Assembly (NCBI GenBank): GCA_021731425.1
Contig: JAKFXJ010000067.1
Span: 1 to 5,843, forward strand
Direction: 5' to 3'
Source of the DNA: Limnohabitans sp.
GTDB taxonomy: Bacteria; Pseudomonadota; Gammaproteobacteria; Burkholderiales; Burkholderiaceae_C
DNA: 5,843 nt
Shown here: in pieces, positions 1-5,843 of the stretch
Layout of the letters: each line of letters opens with the position of its first letter
How positions within the stretch are numbered: the first letter of the stretch is position 1
Position numbers and translations under genes: made by a program
The notes under the pieces: generated by a model
Database searches by the model: none
What the model saw: the letters and a program-made list of their open reading frames with translations, nothing else
What the model was told of the DNA's origin: nothing

Positions 1-311
1 GGATTGAGCGAGGTCAGCGGGTCCTGAAAAATCGCACAAATCTTGCGGCCCCGAATGTGGCGCATCTCGTCGGTGTTCAAGTGGTCAATCCGTTGGCCTT
101 CCAACAAAATTTGCCCGCCCGCCACACGGCCCGGTGGTTCAAGCAAACCGATGATCGCCGCGCCCGTGAGCGACTTGCCCGCACCCGACTCGCCCACCAC
201 CCCCAGGATTTCACCGGGGGCGATGTCGAAAGAAATATCGTCCAGGGCACGCAAGGTGCCGTGGCGGTTGGGGAACTCCACCACTAGGTTTTTGACTTGT
301 AAAAGACTCAT
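1..311 (-). CDS. dppD: Peptide ABC transporter ATP-binding protein, N-terminal part (cut by window start)
   Basis: This is the ATPase that powers import through the DppB/DppC channel on the cytoplasmic face of the inner membrane. Only 103 residues plus two bases of codon 104 (CC, so Pro) are visible. Seen: the start MSLLQVKNLVVEF; Walker A GESGAGKS at residues 40-47; and the Q-loop block FQDPLTSLN at residues 95-103 with Gln96. That block is a hallmark of the oligopeptide/dipeptide (DppD/OppD) ATPase class. The ABC signature, Walker B and H-loop lie outside the window. The ATG at 311 overlaps the dppC stop as ATGA, so translation is probably coupled; the Shine-Dalgarno match upstream is weak (GAG). 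I cannot tell whether this is a single DppD, with a DppF following, or a fused DppDF/GsiA-like double ATPase. The family call is firm, but the symbol is by class only. Confidence 0.95.
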   Translation of the reverse strand, partial: MSLLQVKNLVVEFPNRHGTLRALDDISFDIAPGEILGVVGESGAGKSLTGAAIIGLLEPPGRVAGGQILLEGQRIDHLNTDEMRHIRGRKICAIFQDPLTSLN

Positions 312-1216
312 CGCAATCTCGGATTCAGCGCGTCGCGCAACCAGTCACCCAGCAAATTGACCGACAGGGCGATCACCACCAGCATCAGCCCCGGAAAAAT
401 CGTGATCCACCACTCACCCGAGAACAAATAGTCATTGCCCACGCGGATCAGCGTGCCCAGCGAAGGCGAAGTGGGCGGTGCGCCCACACCCAAGAAAGAC
501 AGTGTGGCTTCGGTGATGATGGCCGTGGCCACCTGGATGGTGGCCAGCACCATGACCGGGCCCATCACGTTGGGCAAGACATGCTTGACCATGATGCGCA
601 GCGGGGCCACGCCTGTCACTCGCGCGGCCTGAACATATTCCTTGTTACGCTCCACCAAAGTCGTGCCGCGCACGGTGCGTGCATATTGCACCCAGCCCGT
701 GAGCGAGATCGAGATGATCAGCACGCCAAAGGCCAGCGACTCATTGGCATTGGGGAACAAAGCACGCCCCACACCCGCGATCAGCAGGGCCACCAAAATG
801 GCCGGAAAAGACAGCATCACATCGCACAAGCGCATGAGCAAGGCGTCGATCCAACCGCCTTTGAAGCCCGCCAGCAAACCCAGGCCCACGCCCACCGCCA
901 CAGACAAGACCACCGAGGCCAAACCCACCACCAAAGAGATGCGCGAGCCGTAGATCAGGGCCGACAAAATGTCACGCCCTTGATCGTCGGTGCCCAGCAA
1001 GAACTTGTTGGTGCCTCCCTCCATCCAAGCTGGGGGCAAGCGGGCATCGCTCAGTTCCAACGTGGCCAGATCAAACGGGTTGGTCGGCGCGACCCAGCCG
1101 GCAAAAACCGAACAAAAGAGACAGATGAAGGCGATGCCAGCCGCCACCATCGCCGTTGGCGATTGGCGGAAGCTGTAACCAACGTCGCTGTCGAGCCAGC
1201 GTTTCAGTGCATTCAT
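308..1216 (-). CDS. dppC: DppC-type peptide ABC transporter permease
   Basis: This is one of the two inner-membrane channel subunits of a PepT-family importer. It has 302 residues, the usual length for DppC/OppC. Seen: a short cytoplasmic N-terminus followed by a first membrane segment at about residues 21-41; the DppC-typical LLGTDDQGRDILSALIYG block at 73-90; further hydrophobic segments near 93-118, 131-150, 161-178, 218-240 and 270-290; and the EAA loop at 193-216 (EYVQAAR, Gly202, then HVLPN), which contacts the ATPase. The C-terminus DALNPRLR is typical of the family. The ATG at 1216 lies 3 bases after the SBP2 stop (TAATCCATG) with only a poor Shine-Dalgarno sequence, which suggests coupling to SBP2 translation. 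The stop overlaps the ATPase start by 4 bases. The symbol is by family; the substrate could be dipeptides, oligopeptides, glutathione-like compounds or N-acyl amino acids. Confidence 0.96.
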   Translation of the reverse strand: MNALKRWLDSDVGYSFRQSPTAMVAAGIAFICLFCSVFAGWVAPTNPFDLATLELSDARLPPAWMEGGTNKFLLGTDDQGRDILSALIYGSRISLVVGLASVVLSVAVGVGLGLLAGFKGGWIDALLMRLCDVMLSFPAILVALLIAGVGRALFPNANESLAFGVLIISISLTGWVQYARTVRGTTLVERNKEYVQAARVTGVAPLRIMVKHVLPNVMGPVMVLATIQVATAIITEATLSFLGVGAPPTSPSLGTLIRVGNDYLFSGEWWITIFPGLMLVVIALSVNLLGDWLRDALNPRLR

Positions 1217-1219
1217 GGA

Positions 1220-2803
1220 TTACTTGACGGTGATGGACTTGAATGGCATGGAGTTGTCACCGCGCTGCACCAAGCTGATCTTTTTGTTGATGCCCCAGGC
1301 CAAGGCCTGCTGGTGCAAAGGCAGGTGACCAATGTCAGCGCTGTGCAACTCAAAGGCCTCTTTGATCATCGCGTTGCGTTTGGCCTGATCGGTTTCGCTC
1401 TGGATTTTCACGGTCAACTCGTCGACCTTGGGGTTGCAGTAAGCGCCCAAGTTGAACTGTCCAGTGCCCTTGTCATCCACGCAGCGCATCAAGGCATTGA
1501 GTGCGTTGTGGGCATCGTAGGTGCTGGGAGTCCAGCCCAGCAAATAGAAGCTGGTGTCACGGCGCAGGATTTTGGGGAAATAAGTGCCCTTGGTCTCGGC
1601 CTTGAGGTTGACCTTGACGTTCACACGAGCCAAGTTGGCGGCCACGGCCTCGCAGATCTGACCGTCATTGACATAGCGGTCGTTCGGGCAGTTCATGTCG
1701 ATGGTGAAACCTGTGGGGTAACCCGCTTCGGCCAGCAGCTTTTTGGAGGCTTCAGCATCAAAGGGCAGGCGTTTGTTCAAATCGGGGTTGAAGCCGTTGA
1801 TGCCGGGACCGACCATCAAAGCGCTGGGGTTGGAGGCGCCGCGCATCACAGTGCGCTTGATGCCTTCGATGTCGATGGCCTGGTAGAAGGCTTGGCGCAC
1901 GCGCTTGTCCTTGAAGGGGTTCTTGCCCTTCACGCTGGAGTACAGCAGTTCGTCACGCTTTTGGTCCATGCCCAAAAAGATGGTGCGCAGCTCTGGCGCC
2001 ACCAGAGCGCGGGTATTGGCACCTGCATTGATGCGGGGCACGTCCTGCACAGGCACGGGCTCCATGATGTCAATCTCGCCCGACAGCAAAGCGGCTACGC
2101 GGGTGGGGTCATTGGCGATCACGGAGAAGATGACTTCGTCAACGTTGCCGTCGATTTTGCCCCAGTAGCTGCCGTTGCGAACAAAGGTGGTGCGCACGTT
2201 GGGCTGACGCTCACGCAGGCGGTAGGGGCCTGTGCCATTCGCGCGGAACGATGCGGCGTTTTCAATGCCCTTACGGCGGTCCACCGGACGTGTGGCCTGG
2301 TTATCTTCGCACCATTTCTTGCTCATGATGAACACGGTCGACAACACGTTGGGCAAGATGGGGAACGGCGATTTGGTCTCGATCTCGATGGTGTGGCTGT
2401 CGATCTTGCGCACTTCCTTGATGTCGTTGGTGTTGCTGCGCATGTCCGAGCCTTCACCCGCAGCGCGGTTCAGCGAGAACACCACGTCATCGGCTGTGAA
2501 AGGCGTGTCGTCATGGAATTTCACGTTCTTGCGCAGCTCAAAACGCCACACGTTGGGCGAAGTTTGCTTCCACGAAGTGGCCAGACCGGCTTCGAACTTC
2601 AGGTCTTTGCTCACGCCCACTAGCGATTCATAGACGTTGTTCGTGATGCTCAGTTGCAAGGATTCGTTGAGCGAATGGGGGTCCATGGACAAAGCGTCGC
2701 CCTGGTTGGCGATGCGCACGGTGGCCGCATGGGCGCTGCCCATGGCCAAGGCCGACACCACGGCCAAAGCGGTCAAAGAACGTTTGAATGAAAGCTGGTG
2801 CAT
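1220..2803 (-). CDS. Periplasmic peptide-type substrate-binding protein (SBP_bac_5 family), second copy, complete (SBP2)
   Basis: This binds the imported solute in the periplasm and delivers it to DppB/DppC. It has 527 residues, normal for DppA/OppA-like proteins. Seen: a Sec signal peptide at 1-26 (basic MHQLSFKR, hydrophobic core, SAHA then A), with no lipobox Cys, so it is a soluble Gram-negative periplasmic protein; the family block WRFELRKNVKFHDDTPFTA at 86-104, followed by DDVVFSLNRA; NGTGPYRL at 189-196; and the C-terminal lobe with EASKKLLAEAGYPTGF at 351-366 and CPNDRYVNDGQIC at 372-384. Cys372/Cys384 are shared with SBP1 and may form a disulfide; Cys441/Cys456 occur only here. The ATG at 2803 is supported by AGGAG five bases upstream and by the fit of the signal peptide. 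Residues 274-527 align without gaps to the visible part of SBP1, at about 45% identity by hand count. The ligand cannot be read from sequence. Confidence 0.96.
   Translation of the reverse strand: MHQLSFKRSLTALAVVSALAMGSAHAATVRIANQGDALSMDPHSLNESLQLSITNNVYESLVGVSKDLKFEAGLATSWKQTSPNVWRFELRKNVKFHDDTPFTADDVVFSLNRAAGEGSDMRSNTNDIKEVRKIDSHTIEIETKSPFPILPNVLSTVFIMSKKWCEDNQATRPVDRRKGIENAASFRANGTGPYRLRERQPNVRTTFVRNGSYWGKIDGNVDEVIFSVIANDPTRVAALLSGEIDIMEPVPVQDVPRINAGANTRALVAPELRTIFLGMDQKRDELLYSSVKGKNPFKDKRVRQAFYQAIDIEGIKRTVMRGASNPSALMVGPGINGFNPDLNKRLPFDAEASKKLLAEAGYPTGFTIDMNCPNDRYVNDGQICEAVAANLARVNVKVNLKAETKGTYFPKILRRDTSFYLLGWTPSTYDAHNALNALMRCVDDKGTGQFNLGAYCNPKVDELTVKIQSETDQAKRNAMIKEAFELHSADIGHLPLHQQALAWGINKKISLVQRGDNSMPFKSITVK
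1962..1986. repeat. 25-base exact direct repeat, copy in SBP2
   Basis: These 25 bases are identical to 5819-5843. They encode the minus-strand segment TIFLGMDQ, conserved in both binding proteins. The repeat reflects gene paralogy at a conserved strand of the fold, not a mobile element. Confidence 0.85.
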
Positions 2804-2843
2804 AAAAACTCCTGAAAGTGGTCAAAGAAAGGGGTTGAAAAAA
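2804..2843 (-). other. Only true intergenic gap of the cluster (40 bases, M20 to SBP2)
   Basis: Read on the minus strand, this is a pyrimidine-rich leader that starts with six T directly after the hydrolase stop and ends with the SBP2 ribosome binding site. I see no -35/-10 pair. The only nearby stem is a short CTGC/GCAG hairpin at 2851-2863, inside the hydrolase end and seven bases before the T-run, which is too weak and too far away to be a confident terminator. Confidence 0.6.
2809..2813 (-). promoter_or_regulatory. Ribosome binding site of SBP2
   Basis: AGGAG sits five bases (TTTTT) before the ATG at 2803. Of the complete genes in the window, SBP2 is the only one whose ribosome binding site lies in its own leader; the others rely on sites inside the preceding gene or on coupling. 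This fits the usual need for more binding protein than channel. Confidence 0.8.
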
Positions 2844-4094
2844 TCATGAACTGCTCGAGGCAGCGCTCAGTGGCAAAGCCTGCTCGATCAAGCTGGCATG
2901 CAACGCCGCGCCCAAGGGCAGGATGTCGTCGTTGAAGTCGTAACGGCTGTTGTGCAGCGGGTGCGGGCCGGGGCCGTGTGGCAAGCCCTGGCCAATGCGG
3001 ATGTACGCCCCGGGCTTGGCCTGGAGCATGAAAGAAAAATCTTCGCCACCCATGCTGGGCAGCATGTCGCGCCAAACCTTGTCTTCACCGACCAAAGCCG
3101 CCGCCACATCGCAGGCGAATCGCGCTTCGGGCACAGTGTTCACGGTGGCAGGATAGACGCGCTCATAGGTCAATTCGGCAGATGCCCCAAAGCCTTGTGC
3201 GACACCGTTGCACAAGGCACGCAAACGGTCTTCGATCTGGTCTTGCACGCGCTCGCTGTAGGTGCGCACAGTACCCACCAAAATCGCCTCGCCCGGGATC
3301 ACACTCATGGCGCCGGGGTGACCCGCCTGCATCGAGCAAATGCTGATCACCGCCTGGTCAAAAGCCGACAGGTTGCGCGAAACCACACTTTGCACAGCGG
3401 TGATGATGTGTCCGGCCACCAGCACCGGGTCCACACCCTGGTGCGGGCGTGCGCCGTGTCCGCCTTTGCCGATGATGCGGATCTCGATGCGGTCCACTGC
3501 CGCCTGCATGGGGCCGGGGGTGATGCCAATCACCCCCAAAGGGGTCTCGGGCGAATTGTGTTGGGCATAGACCTGTTCACAGGGGAAGCGCTCAAACAGA
3601 CCGTCTTGCATCATGGCTCGGGCACCCGCGTAACCCTCTTCGCCGGGCTGAAAAATCAGCACGGCCGTTCCATCAAAGCGCCGGGTTTCGGCCAGGTAAC
3701 GGGCCGCGCCCATCAGCATGGCAGTGTGGCCGTCGTGGCCACAGCCGTGCATCAGCCCGGGCGTGCCCGATTTCCAAGAGCATTCGTTGTGCTCAGTCAA
3801 AGGCAAAGCGTCCATGTCGGCCCGAAGACCAATCATGCGGCCTGGGTTGCTTGCCGAGCGGCCTTGGCCGTGCACCAAAGCCACCACGCCGGTTTTGCCA
3901 ATGCCGGTGTGGATGCTGTCCACGCCGCAGACCTTGAGCATCTCGGCCACGCGGGCCGAGGTGTAGACCTCTTCAAAGCCCAGCTCGGGGTGGGCGTGCA
4001 GGTCGCGCCTGAAGGCGGTGAGTTCGGGATGGAACTGGGCGATTCGCGCAAAAGCTGCGCCTCGCCCCAACACCGATTGCAAAGAAGCGCCCAC
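2844..4094 (-). CDS. M20D-type metallo-amidohydrolase (aminoacylase / hippurate hydrolase-like)
   Basis: This is a predicted cytoplasmic two-metal hydrolase that cleaves the amide bond of N-acyl amino acids or small peptides. It has 416 residues from GTG at 4094, normal for the family, with no signal peptide. Seen: FRRDLHAHPELGFEE at 28-42; GLRADMDALPL at 89-99; the metal-ligand block HGCGHDGH at 116-123 (Cys118, His120); PGEEG at 150-154 (catalytic and metal Glu152/153); His179 in AQHN; the lid-domain GGHGARPH at 211-218; MGGEDFSF at 348-355; and His381 in PLHN. All expected ligands are therefore present. Ser181 (HNSP) and Ser264 (MSVIP) differ from the HNWP and NVIP forms I recall as typical. 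The frame stays open upstream to 4559, but that part overlaps dppB and is not homologous. GTG 4094 is preceded by GGAGGG at eight bases. HipO, AmaA/Cpg-like and IAA-amino-acid hydrolases are alternatives, so no symbol is given. Confidence 0.94.
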   Translation of the reverse strand: MGASLQSVLGRGAAFARIAQFHPELTAFRRDLHAHPELGFEEVYTSARVAEMLKVCGVDSIHTGIGKTGVVALVHGQGRSASNPGRMIGLRADMDALPLTEHNECSWKSGTPGLMHGCGHDGHTAMLMGAARYLAETRRFDGTAVLIFQPGEEGYAGARAMMQDGLFERFPCEQVYAQHNSPETPLGVIGITPGPMQAAVDRIEIRIIGKGGHGARPHQGVDPVLVAGHIITAVQSVVSRNLSAFDQAVISICSMQAGHPGAMSVIPGEAILVGTVRTYSERVQDQIEDRLRALCNGVAQGFGASAELTYERVYPATVNTVPEARFACDVAAALVGEDKVWRDMLPSMGGEDFSFMLQAKPGAYIRIGQGLPHGPGPHPLHNSRYDFNDDILPLGAALHASLIEQALPLSAASSSS

Positions 4095-4096
4095 GC

Positions 4097-5077
4097 TCAA
4101 TGCCCTCCGGGCTTGCCCACGCGAAGGCGCGGGTCGACCACAAAATAGAGCAAATCCACAATCAGGTTGATGACCACAAAAATCAATGCAATCAGGCAGA
4201 GGTAAGCGGCCATCACGGGAATGTCTGCGAATGTCACGGCCTGGATGAACAACAGGCCCATGCCTGGCCACTGGAACACGGTCTCGGTGATGATGGCAAA
4301 AGCAATCAAACCACCCAACTGCAAGCCGGTGATGGTCATCACCGGCACCAAGGTGTTCTTGAGTGCATGACCAAAATGGATGGCGCGGTTGGACAGGCCA
4401 CGGGCACGGGCAAACTTGATGTAGTCGGTGCGCAGCACCTCCAGCATCTCGGCACGCACCAGGCGCATGATGAGCGTGAGCTGAAAAATCGCCAGCGTCA
4501 CAGCGGGCAGCACGATGTGGTGCCAGCCCTTGGCTGTCATCAGGCCACTCGACCACCAACCCATTTGAACCACGTCACCCCGGCCAAAACTGGGAAACCA
4601 GCCCAGCATCACCGCAAACACCAAGATCAACAAGATGCCGATCAGGAAGGTGGGCAGCGACACCCCGAGCAGCGACACCGTCATGATGAACTGGCTGGCC
4701 CATGTGCCGCGACGCAGGGCCGCATACACCCCCATGGGGATGCCAATGACCAAAGCCAAAGAGGCGGCCACCATCGCCAGCTCCAGGGTGGCGGGCAAGC
4801 GCTCGGCAATCAAGCGCGAGACCTTGGCCCCCTGACGCAGACTCAGGCCGAACTCGCCTTGCACCGCATTGGCCAAAAAGTGGCCAAACTGCACAAAGAA
4901 AGGTTGGTCAAGTCCCAGGTCAGCACGAAGCATGTCGATCTGCTCTTTGGTGGCATCTTGCCCCAGCAAGAACACCACCGGATCACCCACATACTGAAAG
5001 AGCAAAAAAGCGATAAACGCGACCGTGACCATCACGACCACGGCCTGGATCAGCCGCTGCAAGATGAAAGCGAGCAT
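4097..5077 (-). CDS. dppB: DppB-type peptide ABC transporter permease
   Basis: This is the second channel subunit of the importer, in the inner membrane, and is expected to pair with the DppC-type protein encoded further down the operon. It has 326 residues, slightly above the usual 306-340 midpoint and within range. Seen: a first membrane segment at about 9-29 after the MLAFILQRL start; GDPVVFLLG at 31-39; the extracytoplasmic block QIDMLRADLGLDQPFFVQF at 46-64; EFGLSL at 75-80; RLPATLEL at 93-100; hydrophobic segments near 98-120, 131-160, 247-268 and 287-315; and the EAA loop DYIKFARARGLSNRAIHFGH at 218-237, followed by ALKN. The C-terminus is VDPRLRVGKPGGH; VDPRLR is typical of DppB. The ATG at 5077 overlaps the SBP1 stop as TGATG, with AAGG seven bases upstream. 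The symbol is by family, as GsiC/OppB are equally close in type. Confidence 0.96.
   Translation of the reverse strand: MLAFILQRLIQAVVVMVTVAFIAFLLFQYVGDPVVFLLGQDATKEQIDMLRADLGLDQPFFVQFGHFLANAVQGEFGLSLRQGAKVSRLIAERLPATLELAMVAASLALVIGIPMGVYAALRRGTWASQFIMTVSLLGVSLPTFLIGILLILVFAVMLGWFPSFGRGDVVQMGWWSSGLMTAKGWHHIVLPAVTLAIFQLTLIMRLVRAEMLEVLRTDYIKFARARGLSNRAIHFGHALKNTLVPVMTITGLQLGGLIAFAIITETVFQWPGMGLLFIQAVTFADIPVMAAYLCLIALIFVVINLIVDLLYFVVDPRLRVGKPGGH
4103..4108 (-). promoter_or_regulatory. Ribosome binding site that decides the GTG start of the M20 hydrolase
   Basis: GGAGGG lies inside the last codons of dppB (Lys-Pro-Gly-Gly-His), eight bases before GTG 4094. An in-frame TTG at 4100 would be only two bases away, which is too close, so the GTG is the better start. 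It begins two bases after the dppB stop, and terminating ribosomes can reinitiate there. Confidence 0.8.
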
Positions 5078-5843
5078 CAGTTGACCTTGATCAGCGTCCA
5101 GTCGAGGCGGTTGTCAGGGCGGTGCACCACCTCGACGTTTTTCTTCATGGCCCAAGGAATCACTTGGTTGTGCAGTGGAATGTGGGCCACGGTGTCGTTT
5201 TGCAGTTGCAGACCTTCGGTCAGCAAGCGATCACGAACAGGCAAATCGGTCTCGGTTTTCACGCGGTCCACGATGTAGTCCATGCGAGGGTTGCTGTAGC
5301 GGCCCACGTTGTAGTTGCCATCGCCGCCTGTGCCCACGGTGCGGGTGAGCGACTGCAGGCTGTACAAAGCGTCAAAGGTCGGCACGCCCCAGCCCAACAT
5401 GTAAATGCTGGCTTCGTAGCGCTGGATCATGGGGAAGTAAGTCACCAACGGTTGTGTGCGCAGTTTGGCCTTCACGCCCACCTTCGCCCACATGGCGGTG
5501 ATGGCCTGGCAGATCTCTTCGTCATTGATGTAGCGGTTGTTGGGGCAGGCAAAGTCCACCTCAAAGCCATTGGGGTAACCGGCTTCGGTCAACAGCTTCT
5601 TGGACGCATCCAATGAATAGGGGAAACGCGTGTCCACTGCTTGGGTCCAGCCGTTGACTTGGGGGGCCACCAAGGCACCGGTGTTTTGCGACAAGCCGCG
5701 CATGGTCACGCGGTGGATGGTGTCCATGTCGATGGCTTGGTACAGCGCCTTGCGGACCTTCACGTCTTTGAGGGGGTTTTTTCCTTTGACGTTGGAGCCG
5801 GGCAGTTCGGCGCGGTGCTGGTCCATGCCCAAAAAGATGGTGC
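5077..5843 (-). CDS. Peptide-type substrate-binding protein (SBP_bac_5 family), C-terminal half, first copy (SBP1, cut by window end)
   Basis: This is the first binding protein of the operon. Only the last 254 residues are visible, and the frame runs off the window at the right edge. By comparison with SBP2 about 273 N-terminal residues, including the expected signal peptide, lie outside. Seen (numbering from the window edge): TIFLGMDQ at 1-8; VKGKNPLKD, then VRKALYQAID; DASKKLLTEAGYPNGF; CPNNRYINDEEICQA, with the two Cys also found in SBP2; YMLGWGVPTFDA; and the ending IPLHNQVIPWAMKK to DWTLIKVN. The pair of Cys found at SBP2 441 and 456 is replaced by Thr and Ser. It ends at exactly the same place as SBP2 with no gap, so they are clear paralogues. 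An apparent start at 5832 is only an internal Leu (TTG), not the true N-terminus. The ligand is unknown and may differ from that of SBP2. Confidence 0.94.
   Translation of the reverse strand, partial: TIFLGMDQHRAELPGSNVKGKNPLKDVKVRKALYQAIDMDTIHRVTMRGLSQNTGALVAPQVNGWTQAVDTRFPYSLDASKKLLTEAGYPNGFEVDFACPNNRYINDEEICQAITAMWAKVGVKAKLRTQPLVTYFPMIQRYEASIYMLGWGVPTFDALYSLQSLTRTVGTGGDGNYNVGRYSNPRMDYIVDRVKTETDLPVRDRLLTEGLQLQNDTVAHIPLHNQVIPWAMKKNVEVVHRPDNRLDWTLIKVN
5819..5843. repeat. 25-base exact direct repeat, copy in SBP1 at the window edge
   Basis: Identical in sequence and orientation to 1962-1986. The window stops inside this match, so its true length is unknown. Confidence 0.85.

Larger units (their letters stand above)
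1..5843 (-). other. Predicted operon: SBP1 - dppB - M20 hydrolase - SBP2 - dppC - ATPase
   Basis: All six genes share one strand, with junctions of 1-base overlap, 2-base gap, 40-base gap, 3-base gap and 4-base overlap. No promoter or firm terminator is visible between them. The transcript must start upstream of SBP1, beyond the right edge, and continue through the ATPase past the left edge. Any regulator lies outside the window. Confidence 0.85.

Noticed and set aside
581..2623. Plus-strand open frame of 680 codons antisense to SBP2 and the start of dppC
   Set aside because: It spans two well-supported minus-strand genes and the junction between them. Its translation is rich in His, Gln, Ala and Val with no recognisable domain, as expected for the complement of GC-rich coding sequence.
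2844..2863. Intrinsic terminator between the hydrolase and SBP2
   Set aside because: The stem is only four to five base pairs and lies seven bases before the T-run, and dppC and the ATPase follow downstream in the same operon.
2898..4148. Plus-strand open frame of 416 codons antisense to the M20 hydrolase
   Set aside because: It mirrors the hydrolase gene, has no family motifs and has no credible ribosome binding site. It is a codon-bias shadow.
4095..4559. N-terminal extension of the hydrolase to an ATG at 4559
   Set aside because: The extra 155 residues overlap dppB in another frame, are Cys/His/Arg-rich and unlike any M20 N-terminus. GTG 4094 with GGAGGG fits the family length.
4730..4739. 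CCCCATGGGG palindrome as an operator
   Set aside because: It lies within dppB codons for Pro-Met-Gly and is a chance palindrome without any promoter context.
4100..5278. Plus-strand open frame of 392 codons antisense to dppB and the SBP1 end
   Set aside because: The very His/Gln-rich translation is the typical reverse complement of a membrane protein gene.
5830..5832. TTG at 5832 as a start of SBP1
   Set aside because: The frame is open to the window edge, and the upstream codons TIF match SBP2, so this is an internal leucine.

Overview
The window is one densely packed minus-strand gene cluster. It reads from right to left and both ends cut a gene. It encodes a peptide/opine/nickel-type (PepT, Dpp/Opp-like) ABC importer plus a cytoplasmic M20-family amidohydrolase. 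The base composition is moderately GC-rich (about 58-60% by eye). The substrate-binding protein has a Gram-negative Sec signal peptide and no lipobox cysteine, and the protein sequences feel like Burkholderiales, possibly Comamonadaceae. That points to a betaproteobacterium, but the taxonomy is inference from style and not from a marker gene.

Layout in transcription order: the C-terminal 254 residues of a first substrate-binding protein (SBP1, 5843-5077); a DppB-type permease (5077-4097); an M20D-type aminoacylase/amidohydrolase with a GTG start (4094-2844); a complete second substrate-binding protein (SBP2, 2803-1220); a DppC-type permease (1216-308); and the first 103 residues of a DppD-type ATPase (311-1). 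The junctions are TGATG (SBP1/dppB), a 2-base gap (dppB/M20), 40 bases (M20/SBP2), 3 bases (SBP2/dppC) and ATGA (dppC/ATPase). There is no stretch of 300 bases without a gene, and I see no internal promoter, convincing terminator, RNA gene, mobile element or CRISPR array.

How it should work: an SBP captures a peptide or acylated amino acid in the periplasm, DppB and DppC form the membrane channel, and the ATPase drives import. The M20 enzyme, which has no signal peptide, then hydrolyses the amide bond in the cytoplasm. The most unusual points are the two related binding proteins (about 45% identical by hand count, alignable without gaps over the visible 254 residues) in one operon, and the separation of the two permease genes by the hydrolase and SBP2. 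Two residues in the hydrolase also depart from motifs I recall as typical of its family. All recognised genes belong to well-known families, so I do not see a wholly new system here.
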